From assembly GCF_023238625.1 (NCBI RefSeq), contig NZ_CP096670.1, positions 2,159,501 through 2,223,500 on the forward strand: 64,000 nt of DNA. The letters are read 5' to 3'. The stretch's first letter is position 1; the number at the start of each line of letters is the position of its first letter. This stretch comes from Agarivorans sp. TSD2052. Lineage in GTDB: Bacteria; Pseudomonadota; Gammaproteobacteria; Enterobacterales; Celerinatantimonadaceae. The notes under the pieces are model-generated. The model did not search any database, had not been told where the DNA came from, and saw only the letters and a program-made list of their open reading frames with translations. Position numbers and translations under genes: made by a program. Positions 29,723 to 36,815 of this stretch are shown one piece after another.

Positions 29723-29739
29723 GTTTATGGGGTAGCAAG

Positions 29740-31359
29740 GTGAAAACGAAAAATAACGCTAGTTTAACGGCTACTGGTTACAAACTTATAAGCATGCTAA
29801 TTACTAGCTGTTTTACCTTAAGTGTTCATAGCCTAACATTTATTAAAGTAGATACTAACGCCAACAGTATCGTAGAGCAGTGGCATGATACTGAGCTAAA
29901 ACAACAGGGAGGTAAGTTTGGGTCTCACGGTTGGTGGCCATGGGGGGTAGGTGGTTTCGATTTTGATAACGACGGGGATGTAGACCTATATTTGTCTCAT
30001 CACGGTACGCCAGGTGGTAAAATCTTAGTCAATCAGCTTATTCCTAAAGGCCAGCTTCGCTTTGACGCTCTCAGTAGTAAAACCTTTCTTCCCGGCGCTG
30101 ACGATAAACCTTGGTTTTTTGATTTTGATGGCGATGGCTGGCTCGATATTGCAGCGTTTTCTGACGAAAAGAAAGTACCTTACCTTTTAAATAAAGAAAG
30201 TCATTTTGTTAGTGGTAGAAGCGATGATTCGTTTTCGCCAGTGTCTTATCCTAAAGCGGTTAGCGACCTAAATAATGATGGATACTTAGATCTAGATGCG
30301 GGTGTGAAGGGGGCGTTCATTTATCAGCCAAGTGATGGTCAATTTCAACGAGATAAAAGCTTTAACTCGGATGTTAGTCCATTGCTCGCAAAACCTTACC
30401 AGCAAATAGAAAAAGACTTTAAAGCAAACAACAAAAAAAATAGGTTTTTTAGGGCACAAAGCCAACAATTTTTCATCAACCGCACCCCTGAGTTACAAGT
30501 TTCGGTAAACCCACTTGACCTTAATAATGACGGCTTAGCAGACGTAGTGGTAAGTGGTTTCGGCGGGTATGGCGGTGACCACCTTGGCTGGTATTTTTTG
30601 GCTAATCAGCAGAAAAATTATAGCTTGGCAAATGAAATGTTACATCTACCCCAACACGCAACACCTATTTTTATTGGTGATCTCAACGCAGATGGCCAGC
30701 AAGACATAATCGCCGTGGGTAAAGGCGAGGGGGATGTATTTCTTAATAACGATGGAAAATTTGAAGCACAAAACTCTATTTTAAAAAAAGCGCTTAACGC
30801 TGGGGCACCTTATTTGGTGCGCATTTTCGCGGTCGATTTTGACAATGACCAAGATCTAGACATTGTCTATTCTAACCCCAGGAAAAAATACGGAATGGTG
30901 CTTGAGAATAACGGGAAAGGTGCTTTTACTAAGGTACTTAACTTTAAAGGCTGGGATTCAAACCCGATATTTATAGCTGATCTCAATAACGACCTTCGCC
31001 AAGACCTTATTGTAGGTGGGCCGGACTCAAAAAGTGTTCAAGTATTTCTCAATGGCTCAACAAATAAACAAAATACCTTATACCTTTATCCTCGTTATAA
31101 AAGCCCAAACCCTTATGCGGTAGATGCAGTGGTAACAGTATTTAGTGGCGGCCAATTAGTCGCTCAACAAACTGCGCGACATGATGGATTACCGATAGCC
31201 GTGTCCTTAGGTAAGATAAGCAAGGCAGATGTCGTAATAAGTTATCCGAACGGAGTAGAGCAACGTTACCCAAATTTATCGAGTAACCAAAGTTATAGCC
31301 TAATGTTAGATGGGCAAAGTTATATTGGTTTTGTACCAGCAAACTTAGTGGCAGACTAG
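29740..31359 (+). CDS. Exported FG-GAP/VCBS repeat protein
   Basis: A 539-residue protein starting at GTG (29740), with a signal peptide (MLITSCFTLSVHS region). It carries at least five FG-GAP/VCBS-type calcium-binding repeats: FDFDNDGDVDLYLSHHG, FDFDGDGWLDIAAFS, SDLNNDGYLDLDAG, LDLNNDGLADVVVSG, GDLNADGQQDIIAVG and VDFDNDQDLDIVYSN. This predicts a seven-bladed integrin-alpha-like propeller. The C-terminal 90 residues resemble the ASPIC/UnbV domain that often follows such repeats. Its role may be adhesion or binding of surface polymer; this is inference. The gene stands alone between a terminator and yibL. Confidence 0.82.
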   Translation: MKTKNNASLTATGYKLISMLITSCFTLSVHSLTFIKVDTNANSIVEQWHDTELKQQGGKFGSHGWWPWGVGGFDFDNDGDVDLYLSHHGTPGGKILVNQLIPKGQLRFDALSSKTFLPGADDKPWFFDFDGDGWLDIAAFSDEKKVPYLLNKESHFVSGRSDDSFSPVSYPKAVSDLNNDGYLDLDAGVKGAFIYQPSDGQFQRDKSFNSDVSPLLAKPYQQIEKDFKANNKKNRFFRAQSQQFFINRTPELQVSVNPLDLNNDGLADVVVSGFGGYGGDHLGWYFLANQQKNYSLANEMLHLPQHATPIFIGDLNADGQQDIIAVGKGEGDVFLNNDGKFEAQNSILKKALNAGAPYLVRIFAVDFDNDQDLDIVYSNPRKKYGMVLENNGKGAFTKVLNFKGWDSNPIFIADLNNDLRQDLIVGGPDSKSVQVFLNGSTNKQNTLYLYPRYKSPNPYAVDAVVTVFSGGQLVAQQTARHDGLPIAVSLGKISKADVVISYPNGVEQRYPNLSSNQSYSLMLDGQSYIGFVPANLVAD

Positions 31360-31366
31360 AAAGGAG

Positions 31367-31402
31367 TAGGGCAAGGCTATTTGTAGTAGTAGCGTTGCCC
31401 TA
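31367..31402. terminator. Weak hairpin between FG-GAP gene and yibL
   Basis: TAGGGCAA (31367-31374) and TTGCCCTA (31395-31402) form an 8-bp stem with a 20-nt loop between the convergent genes. No T-run follows on either strand, so termination is doubtful. Confidence 0.3.
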
Positions 31403-31407
31403 AAGGC

Positions 31408-31764
31408 TTAGAATTCTTTGGGAGCGAAACCAGTTACTTCTTTAACGTTCATTTCTCTACCCAAAGCCGTCATTGGGTGTACGACCACTAAACCTTTAAC
31501 AGATTTTTTAAGCTTGCCCATGTCGGCTTGTTCTTGTTTAGTGAGTACGCGATTAAAGGGAAGGGATTTAACGTCTCCGCCTTTTTGACTCAATTGTTTT
31601 GAGTGCTGATGTTTAATACTTTTTTGTTTTTTGGTCAGTATTTCAATGGATTTAGTAAACTGTTGAATCATTAACTTATCGCCACGGTCGTGGGCGGCGT
31701 TCAACTTGCGCTTAGCGGTTTCCAGTTTGTTACTAACTTCTTGGATTTCGTTCTTTAAATTCAT
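31408..31764 (-). CDS. yibL: YibL family ribosome-associated protein
   Basis: A 118-residue protein from the ATG at 31764. Residues 1-60 are a charged coiled coil and the C-terminal half contains KQEQADMGKLKKSVKGLVVV and HPMTALGREM, which I recognise as the conserved end of E. coli YibL, a ribosome-associated protein of unclear function. The C-terminus TGFAPKEF also fits. It is convergent with the FG-GAP gene and divergent from the recombinase. Confidence 0.87.
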   Translation of the reverse strand: MNLKNEIQEVSNKLETAKRKLNAAHDRGDKLMIQQFTKSIEILTKKQKSIKHQHSKQLSQKGGDVKSLPFNRVLTKQEQADMGKLKKSVKGLVVVHPMTALGREMNVKEVTGFAPKEF

Positions 31765-31900
31765 CGAGTTTCCTATCACACCAAGTTGTGCAATTGACTA
31801 AAAGGGAGCCTGTGTACTTGGCTAAAGGCTAATTATAACAGTTCTTGCCAAGCAAATTTCACAAAGTTTTTAAAGTTTAAACGGCGGCGAAAAACAGCAC

Positions 31901-31948
31901 CAATTGCCGATAATGCTATTTATCGGCAATTGCTTTTAAGTGTATAAT
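31901..31948 (+). promoter_or_regulatory. Palindrome overlapping recombinase promoter
   Basis: A perfect 13-bp inverted repeat (31901-31913 with 31920-31932, loop TGCTAT). Its right arm contains TTATCG (31920-31925), which lies 17 bp before a consensus TATAAT (31943-31948), 37 nt from the recombinase ATG. A protein bound to the palindrome would cover the -35 region. The hairpin could also act as a terminator-like element for transcripts entering from upstream. Confidence 0.5.
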
Positions 31949-31985
31949 CGTTGGATTACCTCATTGATTTTAAAGAGCTTATTTG

Positions 31986-33275
31986 ATGTTAGAACTGCCG
32001 CCAGCCTTACCGCTTTTTGATTCTTTGCAACATTTAGAAGATGGCAATGCAGTGGTTAATCAGTTTCTAGCCAGTGTCACGGTGAATACGATTAACGATG
32101 CCGGGTTTGTTTACGAATTCGCCGTAGATTGGTTGTTAGAGCAAAAATTTAGCGAAAACAATTTCAAAACCTATCGTAGTGAACTCACTACATTTTTACA
32201 TTGGGCTTATGCAGAAGAACAAATTTCTGTAGGTGATATCAACCGCAGAGTGCTGACAAGGTATATTGATTATTGCTGTAATCCGCCTAAACCCTTGATT
32301 GCTTATCGCAATGTGGCCCAATTTATAAACAATAAGCAGCTGGAGACGCGAGTACCCAATCCATTATGGCGTCCATTTTTAGGCAAGAAAATAGACGGTA
32401 TTGAGCAAGCTTACCGGATCAGCGATAAAGCCTTAAAAACCAAGTTAGCAATATTGTCATCGTTCTATTCATATCTAATCAATGAAGAATATACGGAACG
32501 TAACCCAGCCATGATGCTAATGAAAAATGGCCGATTCAAAACAGGTAGCCAACACACGATCAGCGGCGAAGACCACGAAGATATAAAGTCGTTTAGTGAT
32601 TTGCAGTGGTCTTATGTAATGAGTGCTGCACAACTGCTAGCCAAACAAAGTCCTGTAGAAAATGAGCGGATCTTATTTTTGGTAAGCTTAATGTACAGTT
32701 GCTACTTACGCATATCTGAAGTGGCAGCTAGGCCTGGCTTTTCGCCGATTATGGGCCAATTTAAACGTGACGCTAAAACATCGGTTTGGGGTTTTCATAT
32801 ACCACGCAGTAAAGGCGGGAAAAAGCGAACCGTTGCAGTATCTAAACAATTACTAACAGCGTTACAGCGTTATAGACAATGTTTAAACTTAACGCCATTA
32901 CCAGCGCCGAATGAAAATACGCCGCTGTTTATAAGACACCGAGCTGCTGGTCGTGGCCGAGACGCAGGTTTACTTAATGCTAACTTAGGTATTAGGCAAT
33001 TAAGAGAACACATCTACACAGTGATTGAGCAAGCAGCAAAGCTGGCTGAGAAAGACGGCTTTGAACAAGACGCCAATGAAATGCGCCAGCTCACACCACA
33101 TAGCATTAGGCACACAGGTATTTCGCACGACATAAATTTAGTGGGCCGACCTTTATCGCATGTACAAGCCGATGCCGGCCACGACAGTATCGACACCACA
33201 TCTCAGTATTTGCATACAAGCAGAGTTGAGCGTCATCAATCGGCTGAAAATAAGCCCTTAGACCATTTAGGCTAA
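31986..33275 (+). CDS. Tyrosine recombinase/integrase
   Basis: A site-specific DNA recombinase of 429 residues. An N-terminal SAM-like core-binding domain (about 40-190) is followed by the catalytic domain with the complete set R242 (YLRISEVAARPG), H372-x-x-R375 (HSIRHTG), H399 (GHDSIDTT) and nucleophile Y408 (SQYLHTSR). It is longer than XerC/D or integron IntI (about 300-340 aa) and lacks the IntI-specific insert that I would expect before the HxxR motif. A TTG one codon upstream is an alternative start. No tRNA gene is near, and the adjacent genes look like remains of an integrated element. Confidence 0.9.
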   Translation: MLELPPALPLFDSLQHLEDGNAVVNQFLASVTVNTINDAGFVYEFAVDWLLEQKFSENNFKTYRSELTTFLHWAYAEEQISVGDINRRVLTRYIDYCCNPPKPLIAYRNVAQFINNKQLETRVPNPLWRPFLGKKIDGIEQAYRISDKALKTKLAILSSFYSYLINEEYTERNPAMMLMKNGRFKTGSQHTISGEDHEDIKSFSDLQWSYVMSAAQLLAKQSPVENERILFLVSLMYSCYLRISEVAARPGFSPIMGQFKRDAKTSVWGFHIPRSKGGKKRTVAVSKQLLTALQRYRQCLNLTPLPAPNENTPLFIRHRAAGRGRDAGLLNANLGIRQLREHIYTVIEQAAKLAEKDGFEQDANEMRQLTPHSIRHTGISHDINLVGRPLSHVQADAGHDSIDTTSQYLHTSRVERHQSAENKPLDHLG

Positions 33276-33511
33276 AAGTGAATTCTACGCGGCATTTTAC
33301 AGGCAAAATTATCTAGATTGCTAAAAAGCCACCCATAAGGCGCATAATGTATATTATGTTAAATTGGTATCCATATAAATCAATCACTTGGTTAAACAAT
33401 CGTAGAGCAGCAAAAGTCCCCGATTGGGTTGTTGGGGAGCAATCTAATTCTAAGGTTGTCTCCTTTAAGTAACTAATCTTGTGGTGCCGGCATACACCGG
33501 CGCTTACAAGG

Positions 33512-33859
33512 CTATTTGTAATTAACCTTTCCATTCCTATATTGCCAAAACACCCTTAGATTAGGCTTATCTTTAGGAAATACATAACCCTCTAGGTTGC
33601 CATTACCCAGATCTCTACAATTACTTTTATGCATCTTAGCTGAATTACTTAAACCATTATTTTGATGTAACAGCTTAAACTGGAGTCCGATTTCACCACA
33701 AAGGCTAGAACTACTAGAGTAATGAATAGAATATAACCCATTGTAGTTGGTGGCTGTATATGTACTACCACTGACATTAGGTTCTTCACCACCCATGTAA
33801 TAAAAAAAACCAACTACCAGTAACATCATCACAACAAGCGACTTAAAAAAGAATTTCAT
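33512..33859 (-). CDS. Hypothetical exported or membrane-anchored small protein
   Basis: A 115-residue product that I do not recognise. It has an N-terminal hydrophobic stretch (FFFKSLVVMMLLVVGFFYYM), probably a signal anchor, then a short Ser-rich domain with two Cys (SSLCGEIGLQ, HKSNCRDLG) that may form a disulfide in the periplasm. It lies 43 nt after the 201-aa membrane gene on the same strand and could be in the same operon. A+T content is higher than in the core genes. Confidence 0.55.
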   Translation of the reverse strand: MKFFFKSLVVMMLLVVGFFYYMGGEEPNVSGSTYTATNYNGLYSIHYSSSSSLCGEIGLQFKLLHQNNGLSNSAKMHKSNCRDLGNGNLEGYVFPKDKPNLRVFWQYRNGKVNYK

Positions 33860-33902
33860 TTCACATATACCTTATTTAGACGATTGATGGTATTAAACAT
33901 AA

Positions 33903-34508
33903 CTAAAGCTGCGTACAAAGCACTTCTTCTATTTTTTCAAATCTGTTCGTTAATAAATTTAGATGATACAAATCCTCTAATTCACACTCAATAAGTATAT
34001 AAAATGTAAGCGCCCTATACCTTTGGTAGTCAATCCTTGCTAGTTCTCGGTAATTGTTATCAATCGAAGCCCAAATATTGAAAATCTGAAAAAACGATTC
34101 CACGAACTCTTCAACTAATTGATTGGCTTTTTCGCATTCCCCCGCCTTTTCATGTATTTCATATTTTAAGTTTGTAAATTTAAGACCACCTTTAAATTTC
34201 ACATTCTCTAATGACAAAGCTAACTTTGGAATTAACGCGCTTATATCTTTTTCGTAATGAGAGCTTTTCTTATCAATAAGCTCCATTTTGCGTTGAACCA
34301 GTTGTTCTTTGAGTTGTAAACCTAAGAAAATCAGCGAAAACCCAGTAATTAGAGGTCCCACAACCCCGCCAAAAAAGCCTCCCATTCGAGCCCAGTCCTC
34401 ATGGCTATTCCATAACCCAATACCAAACTTATAAGTGTATAAGCCGGTGGGGACAAAGACTAAAGCTAAACAACAAAATATTGCTAATACTGTAAGTTTA
34501 CTCATCAT
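33903..34508 (-). CDS. Membrane protein resembling putative abortive-infection family
   Basis: A 201-residue protein with two N-terminal membrane helices (VLAIFCCLALVFVPTGLYTY and GVVGPLITGFSLIFLGLQL) separated by WNSHEDWARMGGFFGG, then a long charged helical domain. The pattern of a short W/G loop before a GG-x-x-GP helix and a Q-rich exit (LQLKEQLVQRKMEL) resembles a broad group of proteins annotated as putative phage abortive-infection proteins (putAbiC-like). The match is from memory and weak. It overlaps the 217-aa gene upstream by 11 nt, so the two are probably made together. Confidence 0.6.
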   Translation of the reverse strand: MMSKLTVLAIFCCLALVFVPTGLYTYKFGIGLWNSHEDWARMGGFFGGVVGPLITGFSLIFLGLQLKEQLVQRKMELIDKKSSHYEKDISALIPKLALSLENVKFKGGLKFTNLKYEIHEKAGECEKANQLVEEFVESFFQIFNIWASIDNNYRELARIDYQRYRALTFYILIECELEDLYHLNLLTNRFEKIEEVLCTQL

Positions 34509-35151
34509 GTTTGCGTTCTTGGTTTAGGTTTGCTTTGTTATCTACTTGTAGTTTAGCTATAGGCTTAGCGCGTCGATAAAGTGCAAGTAACATTTTTAGT
34601 TGAACCAACTCGTCATGCTTCGAAAGCTTTTCTAAAGCTTCAGCTTGTTTACGTTTTAAATTTAGGGAACGATGAAGTTCACCTACCGAGTTTTTGACGA
34701 AAGCTATTTGATCATGTTGTTGAGCGGCTTCTAACTCTTTCATTTTGAACTGAGTCAATTGGCGCTTTTGATACTCCCTATGGATAACATTGTAAGTTGC
34801 AGCCACAGTAGTAAAAGAACCAGCTATTGAGCCTACCAATAATGCGATATCTTGTGCCGGTTCTATTAGTAACGCTAATTCTATGAAGCCGGGTGAAGCG
34901 TATTGAATTTCTTTTACGGTTGGCTTGTGCATTGGGTGTACATATTTACCCATCGCACTAAAGAAGTGAACAACGCTAGCACCGCCCAGCCAAGGCATTC
35001 GTTCAAATTCTAGCTCGCCAAACACCCCATTTTCCACTTGGATTAAAGTATGGAAGAACCCATAAAGTTGCTGATACTCTTTAGTTAAGATAGTAAAGTC
35101 GTCAAGGTCCCACTTGTTATCTAAATGAATTAAACTCGTTCCATATTTCAT
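34498..35151 (-). CDS. Hypothetical protein with central membrane segment and coiled coil
   Basis: A 217-residue product of unknown function. Residues 1-95 are soluble and aromatic-rich (QQLYGFFHTLIQVENG), followed by KEIQYASPGFIELALLI, a hydrophobic stretch (DIALLVGSIAGSFTTVAATY), and a C-terminal coiled coil of about 90 residues ending in a charged tail. Proteins with an S-P-G-x-I/F box before a membrane segment are common in variable regions, but I cannot name the family. AGG is 9 nt before the ATG. It overlaps the downstream membrane gene by 11 nt. Confidence 0.62.
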   Translation of the reverse strand: MKYGTSLIHLDNKWDLDDFTILTKEYQQLYGFFHTLIQVENGVFGELEFERMPWLGGASVVHFFSAMGKYVHPMHKPTVKEIQYASPGFIELALLIEPAQDIALLVGSIAGSFTTVAATYNVIHREYQKRQLTQFKMKELEAAQQHDQIAFVKNSVGELHRSLNLKRKQAEALEKLSKHDELVQLKMLLALYRRAKPIAKLQVDNKANLNQERKHDE

Positions 35152-35240
35152 ACGTAAACCTGTTTTTTAGTTGATAAATCGAACGCTAGCATAAAATATA
35201 AAGATAAACAGTATTTTAAATGTAGTTTCTTCATCCCAAT

Positions 35241-35267
35241 AAAAAAGCCCGCTTAACGCGGGCCTTC
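35241..35267 (-). terminator. G+C-rich terminator hairpin
   Basis: Stem 35247-35252 (GCCCGC) with 35258-35263 (GCGGGC), 5-nt loop. Read on the minus strand it runs into six T residues (35246-35241). It ends the decayed phage-like minus-strand genes and insulates the 217-aa gene. Confidence 0.75.
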
Positions 35268-35453
35268 TTATTTAAACAACTTAAACGCTTTTTTGCGGCT
35301 GGTTTTCCGCTTGGTAGAGCGTTTCTTTTTGGTGGTTTTGGCCTTAGCTTTCGCCTTAACTATGCCGCCACCTTTTGAGTATTTATAACCTGGCTTAAGC
35401 TTGCTGCTCGATGCGCCGCTTTGATACGTGGCTTCTTTTTTACTCGCCTTAAT
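35268..35453 (-). pseudogene. Lysine-rich small protein fragment without start codon
   Basis: An open minus-strand frame of about 61 codons, bounded upstream by a TAG, with no ATG, GTG or TTG near its beginning. It reads from IKASKKEATYQSGAS through KPGYKYSKGGGIVKAKA to a strongly basic end with KKKRSTKRKTSRKK. Such a basic tail suits a nucleic-acid-binding protein, for example a phage structural protein. The frame and the terminator directly behind it suggest a once functional gene that has lost its start. Confidence 0.5.
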
Positions 35454-35459
35454 CTATGA

Positions 35460-35603
35460 TTACTTTTTGGTTAATTCTTGCTGCAGTTCCAGCTTGTAAA
35501 CACGTTTATCCATGCGATTGAGCAAGCGCCAATGCAGCACTAAGAACACAGCTATTAAGCCCGAATGCGGCGTAAACCCTAAGTCTGTTAAAGACTGCCA
35601 CAT
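35460..35603 (-). CDS. Small single-helix protein, phage-like
   Basis: A 47-residue ORF starting at the ATG at 35603. It has one hydrophobic helix (GLIAVFLVLHWRLL) flanked by a charged amphipathic end (NRMDKRVYKLELQQELTKK). Size and layout resemble small membrane proteins in phage structural or lysis regions. It lies just upstream of the lysine-rich fragment and just downstream of a frameshifted small gene. Expression is uncertain. Confidence 0.45.
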   Translation of the reverse strand: MWQSLTDLGFTPHSGLIAVFLVLHWRLLNRMDKRVYKLELQQELTKK

Positions 35604-35606
35604 GCC

Positions 35607-35704
35607 CTAGCCTTTCATTTCTTTGCCCAGCATAATCAGCGCCGTGATAGTAAAAAACTCAGGTTAAAGCGGTAGTATTTAGAGTAAAACCCTTTAACCG
35701 TCAC
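35607..35704 (-). pseudogene. Frameshifted small phage-like gene
   Basis: A GTG at 35704 with AAGG just before it starts a frame reading TVKGFYSKYYRFNL, which then ends after 22 codons (stop 35636). The next frame continues with a plausible hydrophobic helix EFFTITALIMLGKEMKG, ending at 35607. The break occurs just before a run of six T (minus strand), a typical slippage site. A single lost base would join the parts into a roughly 32-aa protein. Confidence 0.42.
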
Positions 35705-35803
35705 CTTACTTTTATTTATATATAAGTTAGCGTGTTGCTGAGAGCACCATTGGTACCTATACTTTTTAGCTAGTGAGTCGCAACTTAATAAAAGGAGTTG
35801 ATT

Positions 35804-36712
35804 ATGGAAATTGCAATCGGTATTGCTGTTTTCGCAGCCATTATAGGCATTGGTATAGCAATCTTAGCCTTTTCATTTTTACGCCCACCGAGACCAGAAC
35901 GTATTGAAACTATAGATATCGATCTTACGAGTAATGTAAATTGGATATGTCGTTCATCGTACTGCAACTATGAGGGTAATTGGGCAGTGACTACGTCTGC
36001 TAATTTTGGCGAAGAGGCCGAGTTACTCTCCGTTTCCGTTCACTTAGTGCAATTTAACGAGGCCGGAGATAGGGCTGTTAACCAAGTATTAATTGGTGAT
36101 GAAGCTACAGGTGGCTTCGAATTAGCAACCACAAATAGGCAGTTTTTCCCCGCTACAGGGCTTTATAAGATAAGTATAAGAGCCCAAACAGTAGGTGGCT
36201 TTATTAACGCGAAAACCATAGAGGTATTTTTTAACTTTGAAGACTCTTTTCAATACTTAGATTTTGGTCGGTCGTCAGGAAGTCCGAGTGTTTATATGGA
36301 TCCACAACGCGCCTTTTACCGACGAGCATTTAGTTTTCTATCACCAGACGCAGACAATGTTGCAGTGCCAGAGTTAGTAGACAACGACAAAAAAGCCGCA
36401 CTTATTAGAACCTGTCCAAAATCAATGAAGCTAGAAAAAATAGAATATCTTGAAGGTTACCACCCAGTAATTGGTTCTGGCGAGCCAAACCTAGGAGTAC
36501 GAACCATCTTGGTTTCGGTGTCTCGACCTGGTGATAGCTCTCCTATTGAGACAATCGAAATACCGAGACAATCAACTAAAGACTTAGCGCAAAGCCTTAT
36601 CGTAGAGCAAGGCATAGAGACCTTAGTTGAAGTACGGGACCCTGATCGCAGCGGATACTCAGTCTCCAACACAACCTATAGTATCGCTTTTCATTTTAGT
36701 AGGATCCCATAA
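35804..36712 (+). CDS. Hypothetical membrane-anchored protein
   Basis: A 302-residue protein of unknown function, starting at ATG 35804 with AAAGGAG 6 nt before it. An N-terminal helix (IAIGIAVFAAIIGIGIAILA) anchors it, followed by a mainly beta-rich domain with a Cys pair (WICRSSYCNYEG), a middle segment around YMDPQRAFYRRAFSF and a C-terminal part with GVRTILVSVSRPGD. I recognise no family. It is transcribed alone, opposite to the neighbouring decayed phage-like genes, and is followed by a 28-nt perfect palindrome. Confidence 0.7.
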   Translation: MEIAIGIAVFAAIIGIGIAILAFSFLRPPRPERIETIDIDLTSNVNWICRSSYCNYEGNWAVTTSANFGEEAELLSVSVHLVQFNEAGDRAVNQVLIGDEATGGFELATTNRQFFPATGLYKISIRAQTVGGFINAKTIEVFFNFEDSFQYLDFGRSSGSPSVYMDPQRAFYRRAFSFLSPDADNVAVPELVDNDKKAALIRTCPKSMKLEKIEYLEGYHPVIGSGEPNLGVRTILVSVSRPGDSSPIETIEIPRQSTKDLAQSLIVEQGIETLVEVRDPDRSGYSVSNTTYSIAFHFSRIP

Positions 36713-36767
36713 GAGGATTGCTGCCACAAAACATCGCGTAGCTTTTTAAATAACCAAAATTAGTTCG

Positions 36768-36803
36768 GCAGAACCTTGATTAATCAAGGTTCTGCTATTT
36801 TAT
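36768..36803 (+). terminator. 28-nt perfect palindrome, probable terminator
   Basis: GCAGAACCTTGAT and its complement (36768-36795) form a 14-bp perfect inverted repeat with no spacer, followed by TATTTTAT. It lies 55 nt after the 302-aa gene and just before the convergent flavin reductase, so it may stop both transcripts. Confidence 0.7.
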
Positions 36804-36815
36804 GGGTATTACTGC

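Larger units (their letters stand above)
35152..35459. other. Gene-poor stretch with terminator and decayed basic gene
   Basis: About 300 bp upstream of the putative defence pair. It contains a terminator-like hairpin (35241-35267) and the open but start-less lysine-rich fragment described below. The first 70 nt should hold the promoter of the 217-aa gene; it is A+T-rich, with no clear hexamers. Confidence 0.5.

Noticed and set aside
31986-33275. Integron integrase as source of the nearby cassettes
   Set aside because: The protein is about 429 residues, well over IntI length, I see no IntI-specific insert, and it is 7 kb away without an attI-like site.
33313-33534. 73-codon minus-strand frame downstream of the recombinase
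   Set aside because: No ribosome site, no family pattern, and it overlaps the 115-aa gene; probably a chance frame in decayed DNA.
36780-36786. TTGATTAATCAA as an FNR or ArcA operator
   Set aside because: The spacing between half sites is 2 instead of 4 and it is the centre of a terminator-like palindrome after a gene.
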